Assembly (NCBI GenBank): GCA_023461275.1
Contig: JAEYMI010000030.1
Span: 1 to 27,967 of the forward strand
From: Actinomycetes bacterium
GTDB taxonomy: Bacteria; Actinomycetota; Actinomycetes; Mycobacteriales; Mycobacteriaceae
DNA length: 27,967 nt
Reading direction: 5' to 3'
Below are positions 1 to 6,167 of the stretch, piece after piece. The position numbers and the translations under genes were made by a program. Every line of letters begins with the position of its first letter. Position 1 is the stretch's first letter. Below the pieces are notes generated by a model, which saw only the letters and a list, made by a program, of their open reading frames with translations, was not told where the DNA came from and made no database searches.

Positions 1-164
1 CGGTGGAGCAGCGGCAGGGTTTGAAGATTGCGGTGCCCGAGGAGATCGCGTGGCGTCGTGGGTTCATCAGTGATGACGAGTTGCGTTCCCGCGCGGTGAA
101 ACTCACCAAATCCGGGTACGGCGACTACCTGTTGAACCTGATTGAACGCGGTAAAGGCTTCTAG
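1..164 (+). CDS. rmlA: Glucose-1-phosphate thymidylyltransferase, C-terminal fragment (5' end outside window)
   Basis: Only the last 53 codons are present, read from position 3 to the TAG at 162-164. The tail carries KIAVPEEIAWRRGFI, which matches the conserved C-terminal PEEIA(W/F)R.G(W/F)I block of RmlA, followed by the usual short ending (GDYLLNLIERGKGF). RmlA joins glucose-1-phosphate and dTTP to give dTDP-glucose, the first step of dTDP-L-rhamnose synthesis in the cytoplasm. The next gene, rmlC, starts 39 nt downstream on the same strand, which supports the call and suggests one transcript. The catalytic domain lies outside the window, so nothing can be said about its active site. Confidence 0.88.
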   Translation, partial: VEQRQGLKIAVPEEIAWRRGFISDDELRSRAVKLTKSGYGDYLLNLIERGKGF

Positions 165-203
165 GGCAACGGATTCTCACGAGACAAGGGATTGCTGAAC
201 AGC

Positions 204-821
204 ATGAAGATTCGGCCGTTGGCCATTGATGGTGCGTGGGAGTTGACCCCGGTCCTGCATGGTGATGCACGCGGGTTGTTTTTGGAGGCGTTCAAGGCCC
301 CGCTGCTGGCCGAGGCGATCGGCCACAGTTTTGAGTTGGCGCAGGTGAATATGTCGGTGTCGGCGGCCGGGGTGCTGCGCGGTATCCATTTCGCCGATGT
401 GCCTCCTGGGCAAGCGAAGTACGTGATGTGCCCGTTGGGTGCGGTGTTGGACATCGTGGTTGATATTCGGGTCGGGTCGCCGACGTTCGGGCAGTGGGAT
501 TCGGTGCTGCTCGACGATGTGGATCGTCGGGCGATCTATCTGTCCGAGGGTTTGGGGCACGCATTCTGCTCCCTGGCTGACGGATCGACGGTCACCTACC
601 TGTGTTCGGCCGGCTACAACCCGACCGGTGAGCACGGTATCCACCCGTTGGATCCTGATGTCGGGATCAAGTGGCCGAGCACCGCCCGCGACGGTAGCCC
701 GTTGGAATTTTCGTTGTCGGCGAAAGACACTGACGCACCAGGGCTTTTCGAGGCCCGCGACTCCGGACTCCTCCCGGACTACGACGACGTCACCGGATAC
801 CTACGCACACTCGCCGAGTAG
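204..821 (+). CDS. rmlC: dTDP-4-dehydrorhamnose 3,5-epimerase
   Basis: A 205-residue cupin-fold epimerase that converts dTDP-4-keto-6-deoxyglucose to dTDP-4-keto-rhamnose, third step of dTDP-L-rhamnose synthesis. Seen: the opening GAWELTP, the VSAAGVLRGIHF block with catalytic His at residue 62 (the position used in M. tuberculosis RmlC), the QAKYV and DIRVGSPTFG segments, and YLCSAGYNP with the second catalytic residue, Tyr. Length matches the family (about 200). I prefer ATG 204 because the mycobacterial protein also begins MK; an in-frame TTG at 192 would add four residues and lies too close to the AAGGG at 186-190 to use it. It follows rmlA after 39 nt. dTDP-rhamnose feeds the rhamnosyl linker of arabinogalactan in mycolata (known for the group, inferred here). 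Confidence 0.93.
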   Translation: MKIRPLAIDGAWELTPVLHGDARGLFLEAFKAPLLAEAIGHSFELAQVNMSVSAAGVLRGIHFADVPPGQAKYVMCPLGAVLDIVVDIRVGSPTFGQWDSVLLDDVDRRAIYLSEGLGHAFCSLADGSTVTYLCSAGYNPTGEHGIHPLDPDVGIKWPSTARDGSPLEFSLSAKDTDAPGLFEARDSGLLPDYDDVTGYLRTLAE

Positions 822-842
822 ACGCCCGGCCCGCTGAACGAG

Positions 843-879
843 GTAGGCATTTGTCGCGGTATCCGCGACAAATGCCTAC
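843..879. terminator. Perfect 17-bp stem-loop between convergent rmlC and the TDT transporter
   Basis: GTAGGCATTTGTCGCGG (843-859) is followed by a 3-nt TAT loop and its exact reverse complement (863-879). It lies 21 nt past the rmlC stop and its right arm contains the stop codon of the minus-strand transporter (876-878). The position between converging genes and the perfect stem fit a bidirectional terminator. There is no T-run on either side, as is common in high-GC actinobacteria. Confidence 0.8.
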
Positions 880-1892
880 AGGCTTCGAATCGACATCGCG
901 GCGCACAGGGTCCAGGTACACGCGAGGACCGCGAGCGCGGCGAGGCTGACATCGGTTGCCCACGCCCAATGTGTTTGTGCGCCAAGCTCATGCGCACCCA
1001 GCGCGACCGTGCCGACGGGGAAGGTCATCGCCCACCAGCCCGGTGTGAATGGCATAGCGTCACGAAATCCCAGAACGGTGCGATAGCCGGCCCACGCCGT
1101 GAGCGGCGCCGCCAGGACAAGCATCGCGACCGCGTACCCGACCGCCACGGTGTGACCGAGACCGGCAACATCGCTGAGTTTCAGTGCCGCAGCGGCGGAT
1201 TGGCCGACCACGCCCAACGGAATCCATGCACTCGCCGACGCCGCGCCCACCGGCGGCGCCACTCGTAGGTGGTGGTGATAGCAGCGCGCGAAGGTGATCG
1301 GTGCGGTGGCGAGGGCGATCACAAAGCATGCCGTCGACACGGCGAGAAACGTCCCCGCATGCGCCGAGAAGTGCTGCGCAAGAGACGCTCCCGTCGTCGC
1401 CGAGACCATCGGCGGCACCAACGCCAGACCCCACACCATGGTCGGGGTCCCGGCCCTACCGCGTAGCATCACGACGCCGAAACCGATTGCGGTACAGAGC
1501 CCCAGGACCGTGCCGATGCCCCACATCGCCGCGGCCACGTACCACGCATGCGCCACGGTCGCCGACGCAGACCCGACGGCGAGGATGCCCATGGCGACCA
1601 TGCCCCACGTCGGCGCGACCGCGGCGTCGGTGACCGTCGCCCGCAACGCACCCGGCTCGGCACGGAATCGGGTGGCGGTCGCCGCGACCAGGCCGAGCAA
1701 GATCATCCAGGCCAACGCCAGCATCACCCGCGCGAGATCCACACTGCCGGGGATCATCGGCCCGGCGAGCTGCAGCAGCGTTGCGAAGATCCCGGTGCCC
1801 ATCGCCATGCCGAACCACTGCGGCCCGACGGCCGGCAACCCAACGCCGGTGCGGTTGGTGCTGGCCTGGGTGGGGGACACGGAGACGCTCAT
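876..1892 (-). CDS. TDT/SLAC1-family (TehA-like) membrane transporter
   Basis: A 338-residue hydrophobic protein with about ten membrane segments. The first helix begins VGPQWFGMAMGTGIFATLL, the G.(A/S)MGTGI signature of the tellurite-resistance/dicarboxylate transporter (TDT) family, which includes TehA, Mae1 and plant SLAC1 anion channels. Family members move organic acids or small anions; the substrate cannot be read here. I chose ATG 1892 because it places about 30 residues before the first helix; the frame stays open upstream to 2081, but that extension would cover the intergenic palindromes and the start of the divergent lysR. The divergent LysR-type gene is the probable regulator. The stop codon lies inside the terminator hairpin shared with rmlC. 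Confidence 0.82.
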   Translation of the reverse strand: MSVSVSPTQASTNRTGVGLPAVGPQWFGMAMGTGIFATLLQLAGPMIPGSVDLARVMLALAWMILLGLVAATATRFRAEPGALRATVTDAAVAPTWGMVAMGILAVGSASATVAHAWYVAAAMWGIGTVLGLCTAIGFGVVMLRGRAGTPTMVWGLALVPPMVSATTGASLAQHFSAHAGTFLAVSTACFVIALATAPITFARCYHHHLRVAPPVGAASASAWIPLGVVGQSAAAALKLSDVAGLGHTVAVGYAVAMLVLAAPLTAWAGYRTVLGFRDAMPFTPGWWAMTFPVGTVALGAHELGAQTHWAWATDVSLAALAVLACTWTLCAAMSIRSL

Positions 1893-1945
1893 GTACCCAT
1901 CGTCGAACCAAAGGAGCCGAACGGGTAGCCCCATCCCGGGCATCA

Positions 1946-1984
1946 CCCCATATCCGCCGCATATGGGGTATATCGTCACGATAT
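1946..1984. promoter_or_regulatory. Two palindromes between the TDT transporter and lysR; probable LysR operators
   Basis: CCCCATAT (1946-1953) and ATATGGGG (1961-1968) form a perfect 8-bp inverted repeat with a 7-nt spacer. Immediately to the right, ATATCGT (1970-1976) and ACGATAT (1978-1984) form a 7-bp inverted repeat around one base, overlapping both a -10-like TATCGT (1971-1976) and the lysR ATG (1983). LysR-type regulators usually bind dyads between themselves and a divergent target gene, and one overlapping their own promoter gives autorepression. That this LysR binds here is inference. Confidence 0.72.
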
Positions 1985-2882
1985 GCGCACCTGGCCCGAC
2001 ATCGCCGCCCTGGAACTGCTGGTGGCGGTGGCCGATTCGGGCAGCGTCAGTGCCGCTGCGCGCCGATCCGGCGTCGCGCAACCCAACGCCAGCCGATCAC
2101 TGGCCCGCCTGGAACGACGCCTGGGCGTCAGCCTGCTGCAACGCTCGACGTCGGGGTCGACGCTGAGCCCGGCCGGCACCGTCATCGTCGAATGGGCCCG
2201 TGACGTGCTCGATGCGACGTCGACCCTGCTTGACGGTGCCGAAGGTCTCAGCAAGCAGCAGTCGGGGCCGGCGCTGACGGTCGCGGCCAGCCAGACCGTC
2301 GCCGAACACCTATTGCCCGGCTGGCTCGCACGGCTGCGTCGGCTACGGCCCGAATCCGGCGTCGGCATGCGGGTGGAGAACAGCGCCACCGTCCTCGACG
2401 ACGTGCTCCACGGCCGCTGTGAGCTGGGCTTTATCGAAGGGCCGGGAGCGCCAAAAGGCGTGCACAGCGTGGTGGTCGCCGCCGACGACCTGGTGTTGGT
2501 CACCGCGCCCGATCACCCGTGGGCCCGTCGTCGACGCCCGGTCACCGCAGCCGAACTCGGTGCGGCCCGGCTGGTCACCCGTGAATCGGGCTCAGGCACC
2601 CGGGTGGCCCTCGACGACGCACTCGGCGAGTATGGCCCGATCACGCCGGAACTGGAGTTGCCGAGCAATGCCGCGGTCCGGGTGAGCGTCGCGTCGGGCG
2701 CCGGACCGGCTGTACTCAGCCGGCTCGCCGTGCAGGACTCGATCGCGCGCGGCGACATGCGGGAGATCCTGGTCGTCGGACTGGATCTGAGCCGCTCCTT
2801 GCGTGCGGTGTGGACCGGGCCCAAGACGTTGCGCGGACTCTCGGCTGATCTGGTGATGATCGCGCGGGAATCAACGCCCTAG
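1983..2882 (+). CDS. LysR-type transcriptional regulator, divergent from the TDT transporter
   Basis: A 299-residue protein, standard LTTR length. The N-terminal winged helix-turn-helix covers about residues 7-65 (LELLVAVADSGSVSAAARRSGVAQ is broken here for length as AALELLVAV, then SGSVSAAARRSGVAQPNASR, then LARLERRLG), followed by a linker helix and a periplasmic-binding-protein-like effector domain from about residue 90. The ATG at 1983 has TATCGT six bases upstream and no clear Shine-Dalgarno, so the transcript may be leaderless; the start codon sits within an operator-like palindrome. The divergent transporter is the likely target, so the effector may be an organic acid carried by it (inference). 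It ends 15 nt before the convergent DUF2304 gene, with no visible terminator. Confidence 0.9.
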   Translation: MRTWPDIAALELLVAVADSGSVSAAARRSGVAQPNASRSLARLERRLGVSLLQRSTSGSTLSPAGTVIVEWARDVLDATSTLLDGAEGLSKQQSGPALTVAASQTVAEHLLPGWLARLRRLRPESGVGMRVENSATVLDDVLHGRCELGFIEGPGAPKGVHSVVVAADDLVLVTAPDHPWARRRRPVTAAELGAARLVTRESGSGTRVALDDALGEYGPITPELELPSNAAVRVSVASGAGPAVLSRLAVQDSIARGDMREILVVGLDLSRSLRAVWTGPKTLRGLSADLVMIARESTP

Positions 2883-2897
2883 GCTCAGCGGCCGCGG

Positions 2898-3242
2898 TCA
2901 GTCGCGCGAATTCTCCTGCTCGGCGTTCTGCAGCGCCACCGCCCGGGCGAGCCGCGCGTAGCGGACCTCGAGGTCACGGAACCGCAGGTACGTCGAGACG
3001 GTGGTGAAAGCGAAGGCGATGACCAGCAGGAACAGCACGAGGTCCAGACCGCGCTGGATGCCGAGTTTGTTGGCGACCCACGTGACGTCGTTCTGCCGCA
3101 GCATCGCGTAGACGCCGAACACCACGAATGCGACGAACAGCAGCTTCACCCCGGCTGACGATCGAGCCGTGCCGCGGTTGACGACGAAGAACCCGACGAG
3201 CGCGATGAGCCCGAGGATGGCGAGAATCTGAAACCAGATCAT
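2898..3242 (-). CDS. DUF2304 small membrane protein, partner of the PpgS-like glycosyltransferase
   Basis: A 114-residue protein with three hydrophobic segments (about residues 2-20, 33-48 and 66-84) and a charged C-terminal helix (RFRDLEVRYARLARAVALQ) that may form a coiled coil. This is the DUF2304 pattern. DUF2304 genes typically sit next to a GT2 polyprenyl-phosphate sugar synthase; in M. tuberculosis Rv3632 is the membrane partner that supports PpgS (Rv3631). Here the ATG lies 2 nt after the GT2 stop codon and the AGGAAG Shine-Dalgarno overlaps the last codons of the GT2, so the two are translationally coupled. The role of anchoring or activating the GT2 is inferred from that family. Confidence 0.85.
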   Translation of the reverse strand: MIWFQILAILGLIALVGFFVVNRGTARSSAGVKLLFVAFVVFGVYAMLRQNDVTWVANKLGIQRGLDLVLFLLVIAFAFTTVSTYLRFRDLEVRYARLARAVALQNAEQENSRD

Positions 3243-3244
3243 GG

Positions 3245-3961
3245 CTACTTCCTCATCCGCGTGTGGAACAGGCCGTCGGCGACGATGTTGACGCCGTTGA
3301 TCAGCGACTGTCCTTTGGCGCGTGAGTATTCGGTGTAGAGGATGGTGACCGGTTGCTCGGCGACGCGCCAGTGATGGTGGTCGATGAGCGTGACGAACTC
3401 CGACGCGTGGCTCATGCCGGCCATCATGAGATCGAGTTGGTCGGCGACGGTTTTGTTGAACGCCCGTAATCCGTTGTGCGCGTCGGTGAGTCCGAGCCGT
3501 CGGGTGCGTGGGCTGAGAAAGACGATGGTGCGCAACGCGATTCGTCGCACCAGGGGCACCGACTCACTGCGGCCGTCGGCGAATCGGGTGCCGACGATGA
3601 TGTCGATCGGCTCGGTGCGCAGGCGGTTGACCATCGCGACGACGTCGTCGACCTGATGCTGACCGTCGGCGTCGAAGGTCACGAAGAACTTCGCACCCGG
3701 CTGCCGGCGCGCGTATTCGACGCCGGTCTGGATGGCGGCACCCTGCCCGAGGTTCACCGGATGGCGCACCAGCCGGATGGTCGGGATGTGCCGGCGTACC
3801 GCGCGGATTTCGTCGGCGGAGTTGTCCGAGCTGCCGTCGTCGACGCAGACGATGTTGGGGAAGGTGCGCGCGGCGTTGGTGATGACGTCGCCGATGACCT
3901 GGCCCTCGTTGAAGACGGGGATGACCAGCCACACGTCGTCGTTGGTGGAGGCCGCGGTCAT
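3245..3961 (-). CDS. GT2 polyprenyl-phosphate glycosyltransferase (PpgS/GtrB-like)
   Basis: A 238-residue family-2 glycosyltransferase. Seen: WLVIPVFNEGQ at the start of the fold, CVDDGSSDNS for nucleotide binding, HPVNLGQGAAIQTG, and FVTFDADGQH with the metal-binding DAD. This is the dolichol-phosphate-mannose-synthase-like group that moves a sugar from a nucleotide donor to polyprenyl phosphate at the inner membrane face. It lacks C-terminal membrane helices, which agrees with use of the separate DUF2304 partner downstream. M. tuberculosis PpgS makes polyprenyl-phospho-N-acetylgalactosamine; which sugar is used here is not visible. ATG 3961 is preferred over GTG 3970 because TAGGGT (3969-3974) stands exactly 7 nt upstream and overlaps the GTG start. 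Confidence 0.88.
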   Translation of the reverse strand: MTAASTNDDVWLVIPVFNEGQVIGDVITNAARTFPNIVCVDDGSSDNSADEIRAVRRHIPTIRLVRHPVNLGQGAAIQTGVEYARRQPGAKFFVTFDADGQHQVDDVVAMVNRLRTEPIDIIVGTRFADGRSESVPLVRRIALRTIVFLSPRTRRLGLTDAHNGLRAFNKTVADQLDLMMAGMSHASEFVTLIDHHHWRVAEQPVTILYTEYSRAKGQSLINGVNIVADGLFHTRMRK

Positions 3962-4013
3962 GGAGATCACCCTATCGGCCCGACCGGCGCGGCCACGTCA
4001 TAGGCTGATCCGC
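3962..4013. promoter_or_regulatory. Divergent leaderless promoters of the two GT2 genes
   Basis: The 52-bp gap holds TAGGGT on the minus strand (3969-3974) 7 nt before ATG 3961, and TAGGCT on the plus strand (4001-4006) 7 nt before GTG 4014. TANNNT followed by 6-8 nt and then a start codon is the common signature of leaderless promoters in mycobacteria and relatives. No clear -35 box is seen for either. Confidence 0.6.
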
Positions 4014-4835
4014 GTGCCTATCGACGTGATGATGCCGTTCTACGGCGACGTCGGGCAGTTCCAGGAGGCGGTCCGCAGCGTCCTCGCGCAGCGCGACGCC
4101 GATCTGCGGATGGTCGTCGTCGACGACGGCTACCCGGATCCAACCCCCCGACAGTGGCTCGCCGACCTGGCCGACCCGCGCGTGGTCTACCTGCGCAATG
4201 AGACCAACCTCGGGGTCAACGGCAACTTCCGACGCTGCGTGGAGCTCGTGGAATCCGAGCGGTTCGTGGTGATGGGCTGCGACGACGTCATGCTGCCCGA
4301 CTACCTTTCCACCGTTCGACGACTCGCCGACGCGCACCCCGACGCCGCGGTGATCCAGCCCGGTGTCGAGGTCATCGACGACGCGGGGACCGTGGTGCGG
4401 CCGCTCGGGGACCGGATCAAATCGGTGCTCGCGCCACGACGCGCGACGGTGCTCTCCGGTGAGGCGATGGCGACCAGTCTCTATCACGGCAATTGGACGT
4501 ATTTTCCGTCGTTGCTGTGGCACACCGGGCAGGTGCGGGAGGTCGGGTTCCGGCCCGGGCTCGACGTGGTGCTCGACCTCGCGCTGCTCGTCGACCTCGC
4601 CGCCGCCGGTGGGTCGCTGGTCTACGACCCGACCGTCGTGTTTCGGTATCGGCGGCACGCGGCGTCGGTGAGCTCGGTGCAGGCGGTCGACGGTCGGCGC
4701 TTCGCCGAGGAGAACGCGTTCTTCGCCGAGGAAGCGCGGCGTTGCGTCGAGCGTGGGTGGCCGAAAGCGGCGCGCGCGGCACGGGTGCATGCGACGTCGC
4801 GGCTGAATCATCTTCTGGCGCGCGTCTTGCGTTGA
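4014..4835 (+). CDS. GT2 family glycosyltransferase
   Basis: A 273-residue GT-A fold enzyme. It begins IDVMMPFYGDVGQFQEAVRS, then RMVVVDDGYPDP (nucleotide-binding Asp pair), NLGVNGNFRRC, and VVMGCDDVMLPD, where the DD replaces the usual DxD for metal. The FRYRRHAASVS block near residue 215 is typical of soluble GT2 transferases that extend glycans. The frame is open far upstream but that extension runs antisense through the neighbouring GT2; GTG 4014 starts exactly at the GT2 fold and has TAGGCT 7 nt upstream. No membrane segments are seen, so it should act in the cytoplasm on a lipid-linked or nucleotide-linked acceptor. Donor and acceptor are unknown. It converges on the flippase-like gene. 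Confidence 0.85.
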   Translation: MPIDVMMPFYGDVGQFQEAVRSVLAQRDADLRMVVVDDGYPDPTPRQWLADLADPRVVYLRNETNLGVNGNFRRCVELVESERFVVMGCDDVMLPDYLSTVRRLADAHPDAAVIQPGVEVIDDAGTVVRPLGDRIKSVLAPRRATVLSGEAMATSLYHGNWTYFPSLLWHTGQVREVGFRPGLDVVLDLALLVDLAAAGGSLVYDPTVVFRYRRHAASVSSVQAVDGRRFAEENAFFAEEARRCVERGWPKAARAARVHATSRLNHLLARVLR

Positions 4836-4842
4836 CTGTGCT

Positions 4843-4900
4843 GTGATCTCGATACGCTGCGGGCTCGCTTCGCTCGCGCGCAGCTACTCGATCAGCAGGT
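4843..4900. repeat. Dispersed 58-nt hairpin repeat, copy 1
   Basis: The stretch from GTGATCTCGATA to CTACTCGATCAGCAGGT aligns without gaps to 15549-15606 with about eight differences. The stem is GCTGCG (4856-4861) with CGCAGC (4879-4884) around the loop GGCTCGCTTCGCTCGCG. It occupies the gap between convergent genes ending at 4835 and 4913. Similar TCTCGATAC-GCTCGCTTCGCTCGC-TACTCGA repeats are, from memory, abundant in actinobacterial intergenic regions. Confidence 0.75.
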
Positions 4901-4912
4901 GAAGTGTCGCGG

Positions 4913-6157
4913 CTATGTGCTGGTCGAGTGCCCCGAGCCGCCAGGCGAGGGGTGTATCGAGACCCGCAACCGCACAAGGTGCACCGCGACCCCGACCAGC
5001 GGTCCGCAGATCAGGGCGATCGCCACCCGGTCGGTGACGCCGATCGGCAAGAGCAGCAAGGCAATCGACGCGATGGTCGCTCCCCACCAGCCGGCGGCGT
5101 ACCAGCGGTGCGCGCCGATGGCGATGGCCGCCGCACCGGTCACGGTCAGCACCGCCAGCGTCGTCGCACCGAGGGTGAACAACGCCAGATCCGCACCGCC
5201 GAGCCGGAAGTCGGCGCCGAAGACATGCTCCAACAGCCACGGCCCGACCAGCCACGCGGCACCAGCGCCCAGCACACCGATCCCGATCACCACCGCGACC
5301 GGCGCGATGATCGCGCGCAGCACATGCTCACGGCCGTCGACGAAGCGTGTGATGAGTACGCCCTGAAAGCTGTTCAGCGGCACCAACAGTGGTGCCCGGG
5401 TGAGTGTCACCGCGAGAATGACCGCACCGACCAGGCCGGCGTCGGCGTCACGGGCGCCGCCGGTAGCGTTGATCATCACCGGGAAACCCATCACCAGCAC
5501 TGCGCTCGCGGCGGCGGCCAGCATCGCCACCACCGTGTTCGACGCGAACCGCGACGACATCACGTCGGCCGGCAGTCCGATCGCCGCGCGCGCCGCCGGT
5601 GATCCCACCAGCAGAGCGATCCACGACACCGACCCGAGCACCGTGATCGCCAGGAAGGCGGTCAAACCCCAGCCCGCGATGACCGCGATCGCCGCGCCGG
5701 CCAGCCGAATCAGCGCATCCACCGACAGCAACACCGCGAAAGACGTCCACGACGCCGCCCCCGACAACGCGCCGGCCAGATGCGCATAGATCGCGAAACT
5801 CGCCACGCCGACGGCCAGCAGCACCACCGACAGCACGCGCTGCTCGGTGAACACCGATCCGCTCCACAACCACGCCGACGCCGCGATCACAGCGGCCACG
5901 CCGCCGCCGATCGTCGCGTTGACGACCAGTGGGCGACCGCGTCGAACGCCGGTGTCGGTAGCGGCGCGCACCGCCCGTGTGGTCTCCTGCAGCTGGCCGT
6001 TCTGCGCGCCGGTGACCATGCCGTACGCCGCCCAGAACACCGCGAACACCGCGTACCCGCCGGCGCCGAGATGACGCGCGGCCAGCAGCAGCACCAGATA
6101 CCCGGACGCCGCGGCGACGAGCGTGGCCACGGTCACCCGTCCGAGCGCACCGGTCAC
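4913..6157 (-). CDS. Polysaccharide flippase-like integral membrane protein (Rv3630-like)
   Basis: A 414-residue, very hydrophobic protein with about 12 membrane segments. It opens VATLVAAASGYLVLLLAARHLGAGGYAVFAVFWA, shown here in parts: the SGYLVLLLAARHLG and GYAVFAVFWA pieces are typical of Wzx/MATE-type polysaccharide exporters. In M. tuberculosis the equivalent Rv3630 lies beside ppgS (Rv3631) and Rv3632, so the likely job is moving the polyprenyl-linked sugar across the membrane (inference). GTG 6157 has GAGGGA about seven bases upstream, inside the end of the M1 peptidase gene, so the two genes are coupled. The last ~16 codons (4913-4964) are encoded by a dispersed repeat and read as a low-complexity tail (PSPGGSGHSTST), probably not part of the ancestral protein. 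Confidence 0.8.
   Translation of the reverse strand: MTGALGRVTVATLVAAASGYLVLLLAARHLGAGGYAVFAVFWAAYGMVTGAQNGQLQETTRAVRAATDTGVRRGRPLVVNATIGGGVAAVIAASAWLWSGSVFTEQRVLSVVLLAVGVASFAIYAHLAGALSGAASWTSFAVLLSVDALIRLAGAAIAVIAGWGLTAFLAITVLGSVSWIALLVGSPAARAAIGLPADVMSSRFASNTVVAMLAAAASAVLVMGFPVMINATGGARDADAGLVGAVILAVTLTRAPLLVPLNSFQGVLITRFVDGREHVLRAIIAPVAVVIGIGVLGAGAAWLVGPWLLEHVFGADFRLGGADLALFTLGATTLAVLTVTGAAAIAIGAHRWYAAGWWGATIASIALLLLPIGVTDRVAIALICGPLVGVAVHLVRLRVSIHPSPGGSGHSTST
4921..4964. repeat. Dispersed TGGTCGAGT...TATCGAGACC repeat inside the flippase 3' end
   Basis: The segment runs TGGTCGAGTGCCCC to GGGGTGTATCGAGACC. It contains nested inverted pairs CCCC/GGGG (4931-4934, 4949-4952) and CGCC/GGCG (4939-4942, 4944-4947) around one base. 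It resembles, in inverse orientation, the TCTCGATAC...TACTCGA family to its left (4843-4900). It may terminate transcription between the convergent genes while providing the stop-proximal codons of the flippase gene. Confidence 0.5.
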
Positions 6158-6167
6158 GGGTGTTCCC

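Noticed and set aside
3732..4013. 94-codon N-terminal extension of the GT2 starting at 4014
   Set aside because: It lies antisense within the PpgS-like gene; the GT2 fold begins at GTG 4014 with a good -10 just upstream.
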